DNA from: HGM04593 sp045644465
GTDB taxonomy: Bacteria; Bacteroidota; Bacteroidia; Bacteroidales; Bacteroidaceae
Length of the DNA: 64,000 bases
Assembly: GCA_045644465.1 (NCBI GenBank)
Contig: JAZRGV010000006.1
Location: forward strand, 124,001-188,000
Reading direction: 5' to 3'
This document shows positions 49,596 to 57,957 of this stretch, piece by piece (positions within the stretch are counted from its first letter, which is position 1; every line of letters starts with the position of its first letter). A model generated the notes under the pieces. That model made no database searches and was not told the origin of the DNA. It worked only from the letters and a program-made list of their open reading frames with translations. A program made the position numbers and the translations under genes.

Positions 49596-52500
49596 TCACT
49601 TAATCAGCACTTTCTTACCGTTTATAATATAAATTCCTGCACCTGAGATGCCCTGGAGCTTGCGGCCTGTGAGGTCGTAGATTTCCACGTTCTCGTTAAT
49701 GCTTTCTACCTCCTCAATCTCGGTTGTAACACCTCCATCGAAGCGGAAACGGAAGCCTGCACTCATCTGTGCTGCAGGATATAGTACACTCTTTAGCAAA
49801 TATGCCTTGTGGCTGTTGTTCTTGAACTTGCCTTCCTGGTTCAATGTAGCAAGGTAAAGACCAACACCATTGTTACCATTGGCAAGAACATATGCATCGC
49901 CTGTAACATATGTAGCAGCAACAGAACCATTGAACATATTATCTTCTATAGGGTCAATGTCATCTGTGATAGTAAAGTTGTATGTATTGGATTCTGCAGG
50001 CTCACCATTTGCTCCGGTCAGCATAACACCTGTGTTGGCTGGGATTATGCCACTTTCAATCTTTGTCATTGAAGCAAATTCTCCTATGATGTTTGTAAGA
50101 TAGTAAGCCTCGATTTCGCTTGGTATTGTAACCGCTACAGGAGCGTAGAATGATGCGTAACCGGCTGCTGTAATGTTTACAGGAAGCTCGGTAACCTCTT
50201 CTAACCGCCATGTGTAACCGGAGTATGTTCCATTTGTTGGCTTATCTTTACCGCTGTCGGTTGTCTCATTCAGACCGTGAATATATCTACCGGCTCCAGC
50301 TTCTGAATTCTTTACATAGATGATATAAGAACCTGGTTTGTTGTTGTCTTTTCCATCAATGAATTCTGCCGTAGAGGTCTCGGCAACACCTCTTAGTTTT
50401 ACATGGTTGCTACTGCTTTCTGCATGAATGTAAACTCCTCTATTATATGATAGTAGTCCGCCATTTGTATAATAGAAAATATTGCTCTGGTCTTTGCCTT
50501 CAGTCGTTAACATTCTACCTGCATCATTTGTATTTGATGATAAGTATTTTCTCTTTCCATCATTTCCATCAGTACATCTGATTCTGTAATACTTGCCATC
50601 CTGGGGCTGGTTGATTGTAAGGTTTGCAACCAATCCGTTCATTCTATCTATCTGGGCTTGTATAGCATCAATTTCTTCTGATGTTTCATAAGTACGCGCA
50701 TCATTGTATGCTGTTACAAAATCTTCATCACCCTCTTTTTGAGAGTAGTTGTTTGCACCCGGATTGATGCGCCATGCGCCTTGGTTGTTATTAGCCCATT
50801 CATCGTAGTAACCCGCATAGATATTATCGAGCAGTGTCTTTAGTTCGAGCTGTTTAACGCCGATAGTCTCGAAAGCTTCTACTAAATCCTCTATAGTTGC
50901 GAGTGTTGCAGTATCCAATTCGCCTACAATTGTTACCTTATGGACATTGGCAGCCGATGATGTATCATTCCAACCTGTTGTGCTATGCCAGTTCAATAGA
51001 CCATACGGGAAACTATTGCCATTGTTGTGGTTCAATACACCGGCACCGTTGTTTACAGAGAACATTATAGGATATTCGTTGTCGGCTGAGTTCTTTAATA
51101 TCAAATCGGCAGATGTCGGTTTCTCATTCAAAGGAATGTAACCGTTTCCTTCATTTGATGTACCCATAAATTTACGTGCACCAATGTTGTATAGGTAATG
51201 CTTGCCGCTTTCTGATGTGTACAATGCCCATTGGCAACCCGGAATGTTTTCACCTATTTCAATGGTTGTTCCGAAATTCTTGGAAGAAGAAATAGCGTAG
51301 CTTCCGTTATCACCCTGGTTTGCATCATACATCACGTAGGCGTTGCCGTTGTTGTATTTTGCAACAATGGTATAGATGGCATTGTTTGTGAAACCTTCGG
51401 GCGATGTAACATATACGCAAGAGTTTAGCAAACCTTCAATAATTGCAATCTGCTCTACGATAGCAGTGTATGTTGCAGCCGGGTTGTCATATACACCTTG
51501 TGCTGTTGTTGCCGCAGCACTGAGTCCGTCACGCTTGTCCTGTGGAAGATAGCTCTTTGCAGAGAACTCATTTGCTTTACCGATTTTTAAACGCAGTTCT
51601 TCTTTTTTTGACGCTGTTTCATAGGCTTCAATCTTGGCAAGAGCTGTTCCCGGATCAAAAGCATTGGCTTTCTCCAAACGTACGTTGTTGCCAGGGTCAT
51701 TTAAATCGTTGTAGAATGTAATTACACCATATGTGTATGATTGGCCATTGGAAATAGCAAATTGTTTTTTATTGCCATCTACATTCAACGCAATCACCCA
51801 TGGATAGTCATTATTATATCCTCCTTCCAAAAATGATATTGATTGTTCTGGAAGTTCAGTCAATTTTGTGTAAGTGTTGTTCTGAGAATCTTTTTCGCTA
51901 ATGCTTACAAATTTGTTATCACCAACACTGTAAAGATAGTAGTCACCGTTTATGTTTGATTTAACAAATGCAAAGTGCAATTTTGTGGCATCATCAGGAG
52001 TTCCTACTTTACCGGTACTGTTCAAATGTGTTTCTTCGGCAAACCAAGAACCACGATCAAATGTTGAAACCGTGTAGCAAACGTTGTTGCTCAAGTTTTC
52101 AATATTCCAAATATATTGGAGCTGTTTTTTAAGTTCGTTGAGCTTGTTGATCTGCTGAGCAAAAATGCTGTATCTCTGTTGTTCCTCATTATTATATGCG
52201 GCATCAGCTTCTTCTATTGCAGTAGTGATTGCGGTTTTCTCTTCTTCTGTCAAGAATGATGACTCTTTGAACGATGTTAGTTCTTCAATCTTTGCCAACA
52301 AGTCAGGTTTGTTGATGCGTGCTTCGTAAACATCAACCAAGTCGGTGATGTTTGCAAGTACATCGTTATCAAGTAATGCTACTTTGGTTACAACATGGCA
52401 ACTGCCGTCATCTCCTTTGTAGTATTGGCCATCAGTCCAATTGGCTACACCTGGTACTCCTGTGTGATTGAAGTGGTTTATAACACTTGTGCTGTTTGTA

Positions 52501-54824
52501 GCAACAATTATTGGGTAACTATTTTTTGTTCCGGCAAGAATCTTGATGTCGTTTGTAGGGCTATCTACAAATGGAATTCTGTCGCCACTTGAAGGATTTC
52601 CAACGAATTTATTTGCTCCAATGTTGTACATGTAGAATAAACCGGTGTTTGCCGACTTGTGCATTGCCCATTGACAATGAGCCTTGTCGTCGCCTTTTTC
52701 TAAACCTACGTAGCTTGCTGTTGATGCAACAACGTCGGGATTTTCACTATTATAAACGAGCCAGCCGCGTGAAGTAACAAATGTATAAACACCATTATTG
52801 TTGAAACCTTCGGCATTGGTTATTTTCAATGTGGAAATGGCAGCTTCTGTAAGCTGTTTAATTGTTTCGCCATGTTCGCCAAGTTGCTCAATTGTGCTAT
52901 TCTCGTCGGCAATAGCTGTGTTTGCTGCGTTGATGGCATTTTGCAAATTCTCCTTTATAGTTGCATCCTCAACTAACGCCAAATAGTGAGTAGCGGCCTT
53001 AATATCCAAATTAAGGGTTGCTATGCTTATTTCCTTGTCGGTAGCTTCGGTGAAACTGATATGTGAACCTCCGTCTGTATGTGCATTTGAATTGTTCCAT
53101 ACAGCAAATTGTCCTCCCTTGTCATGTACATAGGCATTCGTGCCTTTCTTTCTGAAAGACCATTCGTAATTGCCATCCTTGATGTGCATTACAATCTCCA
53201 ACTTGTCGGTAACGCCAGCTGTAGGAACGAATTTTGTGTCATCGTTGTTGTTTGCTGCCCACACTGGTTTGTCCAAGCCGGCTGCATAGTTGAAAATCTG
53301 CCAGTCGTTGACAGGGTCTCCCACGAATGCGAAAAGTTGGTTTTCTATTGTTGCACTGTTGTTGTTGAACTCGAATTCAGTGCCTTCTGCTTTTAGTGAT
53401 ACACTCTTTGGCGGGTTGCTGGTGCCTCTGTGGCGTATTATAATCTTGTACAGCTTGCTTCCTTGCGCCAATCTGTTTTCGTTTGTTACAGTTGCAGGCT
53501 CAAAAGGCAGAGATTTTTCGTATTCATAGGTAACAACCTTGTTCTCGTTAATAACTTCTGCTGCAGGAATCGGAGTCGTGCTCTTTAGACTCAGACCTGC
53601 TTTTGAGTAGTTGTTTACATATGTGTACTCTGCTCCTTTTACAACATTCAGTTTCTCGGTTTGGATGTTGTTGCCCTCGTATATATTGTTGTATGTGATA
53701 GAACACATTTCGGGCTCTTCAACTGCCATTGCAGTCCATAGCGATGGTTGGCTTTCTGTGGTTGCACTCCAACGTACGATGTTTCTGCTACCTCCTTCGT
53801 GGAAGAAATATTGTTGAGTAATATCTGCTCTGTCTCCTATTGCAATTTTATCGCCTTGTGCAACAATTAAGTATTGGCCTGCATCTTCTTGCGACGAGGT
53901 CGTTTGTATTGTTTTATTGTTGGCATAAGAGGCTATTGGCTTTGCATATACATCGTATGCAATGTTTTTCAAACGGAAATTCTTGCCATCGACATATTCC
54001 AACTTCCATATGTTCTTAAGTTCGTTGGAGCTGGTGGCATATATATCCATTGTTCCGTTTAGATTTATTCCTTCTACACCCAAATAATGGCCATTGGTTG
54101 TTTCGCGGCCTTTGCTGTTGAATGTAAAACACTTGTCGTTGAGAGTGCTGTAGAAATAGATGAAATGTGTGGTTTCCAACAACTTGAATTCGTCAACGGT
54201 TGTAACTGTTGCATTTTGAATTGCTGTGACACTTTCGCTTATCTCGCCTTCAGTAAACATTCCTGTATTTGCGAAAGATTCGAACTCTGCTTTAATAGGA
54301 GCTTTGGTGGCTTCTACGTTAGTAAGTGTTCCTGTGATTGTACCGTTGGTTAGTCTAAGGTCGTTGCCGCCTGTGCTGTGCTCTACGAAATAGCGTAGAG
54401 TATAAGTGCCGGCCGGGGCTACAATTGTGTATGTGTTGTTTGAATTGCCGGTTCCGGTTTGTCCGTTGTGATAGTCGAAATCAATAACGGAACCGTCTGC
54501 GTTGCATAAATCGACACCCAGAATATTCAGACGGTGGCTGCCCGATAGCCATTGGAATGTAAAATTCAAACGTCCCAATTCTTCGATGGTAACAGATGTT
54601 GTTGCCATATGCACTTCGTTTCCGCTTGATGGGGTAATACCGGTTGGATAATCGGCGATAACATCTGTGCCCCAAGGTGCATATGTGCCTTCTCCGTCTG
54701 TTTTTCCGTTTGAGGTCCATTGTTGTGTCAAGTTCTGGCTGGCAGAAATGGTTATTGTTTCCTGCGCCATTGCTGTGGTAACCATAGCTACCAACAACGA
54801 AAGGATTAATGTAAGTTTTTTCAT
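49596..54824 (-). CDS. Giant secreted repeat protein (1742 residues) with conserved C-terminal tail
   Basis: A secreted protein with signal peptide about 1-20 ('VTTAMAQ'). Residues about 20-175 form a jelly-roll-like beta domain. Then blocks of about 235 residues recur: a beta-trefoil-like part with 'FYMYNIGANKFVGN' or 'YLYNIGARKFMGTS' and a helical linker with 'LLAKIEELTSFKESSFL'. Blocks begin near residues 225, 672, 910, 1141 and 1411. The end is the shared tail 'IYDLTGRKLQGISGAGIYII' plus 'NGKKVLIK'. The trefoil-like parts suggest glycan binding. No catalytic domain is recognised. It is the longest gene here and stands alone, with a -7 box at 54906-54913. Confidence 0.75.
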   Translation of the reverse strand: MKKLTLILSLLVAMVTTAMAQETITISASQNLTQQWTSNGKTDGEGTYAPWGTDVIADYPTGITPSSGNEVHMATTSVTIEELGRLNFTFQWLSGSHRLNILGVDLCNADGSVIDFDYHNGQTGTGNSNNTYTIVAPAGTYTLRYFVEHSTGGNDLRLTNGTITGTLTNVEATKAPIKAEFESFANTGMFTEGEISESVTAIQNATVTTVDEFKLLETTHFIYFYSTLNDKCFTFNSKGRETTNGHYLGVEGINLNGTMDIYATSSNELKNIWKLEYVDGKNFRLKNIAYDVYAKPIASYANNKTIQTTSSQEDAGQYLIVAQGDKIAIGDRADITQQYFFHEGGSRNIVRWSATTESQPSLWTAMAVEEPEMCSITYNNIYEGNNIQTEKLNVVKGAEYTYVNNYSKAGLSLKSTTPIPAAEVINENKVVTYEYEKSLPFEPATVTNENRLAQGSKLYKIIIRHRGTSNPPKSVSLKAEGTEFEFNNNSATIENQLFAFVGDPVNDWQIFNYAAGLDKPVWAANNNDDTKFVPTAGVTDKLEIVMHIKDGNYEWSFRKKGTNAYVHDKGGQFAVWNNSNAHTDGGSHISFTEATDKEISIATLNLDIKAATHYLALVEDATIKENLQNAINAANTAIADENSTIEQLGEHGETIKQLTEAAISTLKITNAEGFNNNGVYTFVTSRGWLVYNSENPDVVASTASYVGLEKGDDKAHCQWAMHKSANTGLFYMYNIGANKFVGNPSSGDRIPFVDSPTNDIKILAGTKNSYPIIVATNSTSVINHFNHTGVPGVANWTDGQYYKGDDGSCHVVTKVALLDNDVLANITDLVDVYEARINKPDLLAKIEELTSFKESSFLTEEEKTAITTAIEEADAAYNNEEQQRYSIFAQQINKLNELKKQLQYIWNIENLSNNVCYTVSTFDRGSWFAEETHLNSTGKVGTPDDATKLHFAFVKSNINGDYYLYSVGDNKFVSISEKDSQNNTYTKLTELPEQSISFLEGGYNNDYPWVIALNVDGNKKQFAISNGQSYTYGVITFYNDLNDPGNNVRLEKANAFDPGTALAKIEAYETASKKEELRLKIGKANEFSAKSYLPQDKRDGLSAAATTAQGVYDNPAATYTAIVEQIAIIEGLLNSCVYVTSPEGFTNNAIYTIVAKYNNGNAYVMYDANQGDNGSYAISSSKNFGTTIEIGENIPGCQWALYTSESGKHYLYNIGARKFMGTSNEGNGYIPLNEKPTSADLILKNSADNEYPIMFSVNNGAGVLNHNNGNSFPYGLLNWHSTTGWNDTSSAANVHKVTIVGELDTATLATIEDLVEAFETIGVKQLELKTLLDNIYAGYYDEWANNNQGAWRINPGANNYSQKEGDEDFVTAYNDARTYETSEEIDAIQAQIDRMNGLVANLTINQPQDGKYYRIRCTDGNDGKRKYLSSNTNDAGRMLTTEGKDQSNIFYYTNGGLLSYNRGVYIHAESSSNHVKLRGVAETSTAEFIDGKDNNKPGSYIIYVKNSEAGAGRYIHGLNETTDSGKDKPTNGTYSGYTWRLEEVTELPVNITAAGYASFYAPVAVTIPSEIEAYYLTNIIGEFASMTKIESGIIPANTGVMLTGANGEPAESNTYNFTITDDIDPIEDNMFNGSVAATYVTGDAYVLANGNNGVGLYLATLNQEGKFKNNSHKAYLLKSVLYPAAQMSAGFRFRFDGGVTTEIEEVESINENVEIYDLTGRKLQGISGAGIYIINGKKVLIK

Positions 54825-54905
54825 AAAGCTTTATTTTTTATTTTTTTTGTTCTGCTTTTTTTAGGCGGTTTGGTGTTTTGTTCGCCCGTGCGTGTAAATA
54901 ACGTG

Positions 54906-54913
54906 CAAAAATA
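54906..54913 (-). promoter_or_regulatory. -7 box of the 1742-residue protein gene
   Basis: Minus strand TATTTTTG at 54913-54906, about 82 nt before the ATG. Confidence 0.45.
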
Positions 54914-55031
54914 ACATTTTTTTAATTTATTTTCAACCATTTTTGGTGAAAAATACATTATATATAGAGAAATATTTATCTGCGGGGCTGGATGATTAGG
55001 GTTTTTAACTTTAATCCCTGAACTTTTTTAT

Positions 55032-55039
55032 TATCTTCG
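55032..55039 (+). promoter_or_regulatory. -7 box abutting the RmlD-like gene
   Basis: TATCTTCG ends 4 nt before the ATG at 55044, so the transcript would be leaderless or nearly so. Confidence 0.4.
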
Positions 55040-55043
55040 CGCT

Positions 55044-55913
55044 ATGAAAAAAATATTAGTTACCGGTGCAAGCGGTTTTGTAGGCAGCCGTTTTGTGGCA
55101 CGTTGGCGCAATGAATACGCAATTCTTGCTCCATCCCATACTGAACTTGATATTACCGATCGCTCATCGGTAAATAGTTATTTTGTGCAGAACTCGCCCT
55201 GTGTGGTGGTGCATCTTGCTGCGTTGTCAAATACGGGACATTGTGAGCAGAACCCTGATGAGAGTTATCGTGTAAATGTTGAGGGTGCGTGTAATGTTGC
55301 TCGTGCTTCGGCGATGTGCGGTGCAAAGGTGATTTTCTTTTCGAGCGACCAGGTGTATAACGGTAATGTTGAGAGTGGCTTGCTGTCGGAGGATGTTGTT
55401 GTTGCTCCCGAAAATGTGTATGGCAGGCATAAACTTGAGGCCGAGGAGCGTGTACTGGCGTTCTGTCCGGGCGCTGTGGTGTTGCGTGCTACGTGGATGT
55501 ATGACAGGGAGCGCGAAGGGATGCCTAACCACGCTAATTTTGTAATAAATATTCTAAAGGCTGTAAAGGAACGCTCGGTGCTTGTGTTCCCGGTGCGTGA
55601 GTACAGGGGAATTACGTGGGTGCGAGAGGTTGTTGAGTTTCTGCCGCGTACCTTTAAGTTGCCATCGGGCGTGTATAACTATGGCGCGGAGAATGATGTG
55701 AACACTTATGAGACGGCTTGCTGTTATTGTGAGATGCTTGCTGGTTTACGCGCCGGGCCATTGTTGCAACCCGATTATGACCGTTATCCTGAACATGAAC
55801 GTAACTTGTCGGTCTCGGTCGATAAGATATTTCGTGCGTCGGGTGGTGCAATATGCTTTAGTAGCACAATGGATGGGTTGCGCTTGTTTGTAGAGATTGG
55901 AGATGAGTGTTGA
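55044..55913 (+). CDS. RmlD-like SDR nucleotide-sugar reductase
   Basis: A 289-residue extended short-chain dehydrogenase. The NAD(P)-binding motif is 'ILVTGASGFVGSRFV' at the N-terminus. 'VVHLAALSNTGHCEQNPDES', then 'NVEGACNVARA' and 'FFSSDQVYNG' are like dTDP-4-dehydrorhamnose reductase, with the catalytic YxxxK in 'VYGRHKLEAEE'. It may reduce a sugar nucleotide or act as a general NAD-dependent epimerase/reductase; no other rhamnose genes are nearby. Base composition is slightly higher in GC than its upstream neighbour. Single-gene unit. Confidence 0.8.
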   Translation: MKKILVTGASGFVGSRFVARWRNEYAILAPSHTELDITDRSSVNSYFVQNSPCVVVHLAALSNTGHCEQNPDESYRVNVEGACNVARASAMCGAKVIFFSSDQVYNGNVESGLLSEDVVVAPENVYGRHKLEAEERVLAFCPGAVVLRATWMYDREREGMPNHANFVINILKAVKERSVLVFPVREYRGITWVREVVEFLPRTFKLPSGVYNYGAENDVNTYETACCYCEMLAGLRAGPLLQPDYDRYPEHERNLSVSVDKIFRASGGAICFSSTMDGLRLFVEIGDEC

Positions 55914-56234
55914 GGGTAAAAACTGTGGTTGAAAACAAGTACCGCGAAAATATTAGATTCTTCCTATCGTCAGAATGACAAAACTAAGTTTTGTTATCGG
56001 CGAGTTTATTAGTGGCTGGTCGCACGAAGCATGGATGAAAATCATGCCGTGCGGGTCGCTATGAAATGAACGAGTCAATGACATTGCAAATATAGAATGA
56101 CATACTATGCTACATGGGCAGACACATCGGTCTGCCCCTACATTCTCTAAACTCTACACTTTAAACTAATTACTAATTGTGCATGCCGCCCCAGCCCTTA
56201 CAAACGCTCTAAACCAATCTCTTGTAAAATATAT
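55914..56234. repeat. Intergenic region with REP-like hairpins
   Basis: No gene is seen. It holds a small palindrome ACAAAAC-TAA-GTTTTGT (55978-55994), an interrupted hairpin (CGCACG at 56021-56026 and GCATG at 56029-56033 pairing with CATGC at 56043-56047 and CGTGCG at 56048-56053), and a hairpin unit at 56116-56141. The last is the reverse complement of a unit at 48909-48934 (23 of 26 positions identical). The stretch GATTCTTC...CAGAATGACA near 55956-55980 resembles a motif that is often dispersed in gut bacterial genomes. Confidence 0.5.
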
Positions 56235-56414
56235 TTACCAAAACTTATTATTCTCGGTGCTGTATTCAAAGCCTGCGTTTCGTAGCTTTTCTTCCAGCTC
56301 GGCGCGGTTGATGTCGAGGTCGGAGCATAGCTCGTCGAGCGATGCGTAACGGTCGCGTAGATACATGTTTACAGTGCTGAACAGCATCATCGGGTCGTTA
56401 GGTAGTTGGTCCAT
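56235..56414 (-). CDS. DUF4250 domain small protein
   Basis: A 59-residue protein with ATG at 56414 and TAA at 56237-56235. It begins 'MDQLPNDPMMLFSTVNMYLR', continues 'DRYASLDELCSDLDINRAEL' and ends 'AGFEYSTENNKFW'. This matches the small DUF4250 family found in Bacteroidetes and Firmicutes, a single helical domain of unknown function. It follows the phosphoethanolamine-transferase-like gene by 25 bp on the same strand and is probably co-transcribed. Confidence 0.8.
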   Translation of the reverse strand: MDQLPNDPMMLFSTVNMYLRDRYASLDELCSDLDINRAELEEKLRNAGFEYSTENNKFW

Positions 56415-56439
56415 GGTGTTGTGTTTTTGTTTGTTCGTA

Positions 56440-57957
56440 TTATCTCTTTTTGAAAATATTCATATCTTCGTTGTATATCTCGCTCTCGGCGCCTAAGAAA
56501 TTCATCACGCTATGGAAGGTGTAGTATTGTTCTACGCTGTCAAGATTTTTTGTTGTGGTGTGCGCGTCGTTGTGCCACACGATGAATGGTATCTCGAGCT
56601 GCTCTTTGGGTGCGATGTTCTTTGGCATGCCGTGCATGAATAGGTTGTCCTCGCCAAGTGACTCTCCGTGGTCCGACACGAACAGCATGCAGCAGCGGCG
56701 GTCGGTCAGCTCTTTCAGCATCTCAATCACCGAGTGTATGATGTAGTCGGTGTAGAGTATGGTGTTGTCATAGGCATTGAGTAGCTCTTGTTTGTCGGCG
56801 GTGGATATCTCTACGGTGTTACATGCAGGGGTGAAAACCTCGAACTCCTTGGGGTATTTCAGGTTGTATGTGGGGCCGTGGCTGGTGCTCAGATGCAGCA
56901 CCACCAGCTGTTTGTCGCCGCCGGCCTCTATCTCCTCTTTTAGCCCTGTGAGCAGCAAGCCGTCGTAGCGTGCGTCAGCCTCGGGGTATCGCTCGGCAAG
57001 TTCTTTGTAATAGCTGTATTTCTCGATGTGCAGTGGCGGCTGTCCCCAGTTGTATGAACGCCATATGACATCGGCTCCGTTGCGGTGCAGGTAGTTCGGT
57101 AGTATCTCGTATAGCTTGCTTGTCGCCTTGTGGTCGAGGATGGCCTTTACTGCGGCTGTGGTGTATGTGGCCGCGGCGTCGGCGGTGTATGTGGTAACGC
57201 TGTCGCCGGCGAGCAACGGGTTGGTGTTACGTTCGTAGCCGTAGAGCGAGAAGTTCTGACGGCGTGCCGATTCGCCGATTATGAGTACGCACACGTCTTT
57301 GCTGTCGTTAGTGAAGGTGATGTCGGGGAGTGGTATCTCTTTTTGGTTGCGTCTCTTCATCTTGTTGTGGTAACGTATGGTGTTGACGGTGTACGACCAT
57401 GGCATAAGCAGGCTGCCCAGCTGGGTTGAGTTGTTGTCTATCCACAGTGTGTTGCGTATGTTGGCAAGCACCACAAGGGCTATTATGAGCAATGCAGTGC
57501 CAATGTTCTTGAGGAAACTCTTGAATGTGGAATAGTCCGTGCGCTTGGCAAACAGGTATATGCACGGCGGAACGCCGAGCAGCAGTATATATAATATTGC
57601 CGACAGCGAGAAGAATCCTGAAGCCTCGGAGAAACGTGTGTTGAATACGTTGCCCATCATCATGTCGGTGATCAGTACCTCGTATGTGTTTATGAAATAT
57701 AGGCTTATGGCATCGGCTATGAAACTGAAGGCGATAATTGCTTTTCCGATAGTGCGCCCTGTCCATAGCAGCAGGTAGTAGAACAGGTAGTTGGCGGCAA
57801 GCATCAGCACTGCCACGCTTGTGAATATGAGTGTGCCGTTCCATCCGCCCTCTATGTTGTCGAGCACTGCCTTGAATGCGGGGATGTGAAAGGCAAGCGT
57901 GGTGTATATGCTCAGCGCAAGGCTTGTTGCTTTTATGTTGTGTGGCTTATTTTTCAT
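56440..57957 (-). CDS. Phosphoethanolamine transferase-like membrane enzyme (EptA/sulfatase fold)
   Basis: A 505-residue protein with five N-terminal transmembrane helices (about 12-175) and a periplasmic alkaline-phosphatase/sulfatase domain. Family signatures: 'VCVLIIGESARRQNFSLYGY' with following 'ERNTNP', 'VVLHLSTSHGPTYNLKYP' and 'CCMLFVSDHGESLGE', the zinc-binding parts of EptA/MCR enzymes. At the nucleophile position (GETAR in EptA) this protein has Ser230 (GESAR). It probably moves phosphoethanolamine from phosphatidylethanolamine to lipid A or another glycan. The start overlaps the end of the PHP-domain gene by 11 bp. Confidence 0.82.
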   Translation of the reverse strand: MKNKPHNIKATSLALSIYTTLAFHIPAFKAVLDNIEGGWNGTLIFTSVAVLMLAANYLFYYLLLWTGRTIGKAIIAFSFIADAISLYFINTYEVLITDMMMGNVFNTRFSEASGFFSLSAILYILLLGVPPCIYLFAKRTDYSTFKSFLKNIGTALLIIALVVLANIRNTLWIDNNSTQLGSLLMPWSYTVNTIRYHNKMKRRNQKEIPLPDITFTNDSKDVCVLIIGESARRQNFSLYGYERNTNPLLAGDSVTTYTADAAATYTTAAVKAILDHKATSKLYEILPNYLHRNGADVIWRSYNWGQPPLHIEKYSYYKELAERYPEADARYDGLLLTGLKEEIEAGGDKQLVVLHLSTSHGPTYNLKYPKEFEVFTPACNTVEISTADKQELLNAYDNTILYTDYIIHSVIEMLKELTDRRCCMLFVSDHGESLGEDNLFMHGMPKNIAPKEQLEIPFIVWHNDAHTTTKNLDSVEQYYTFHSVMNFLGAESEIYNEDMNIFKKR

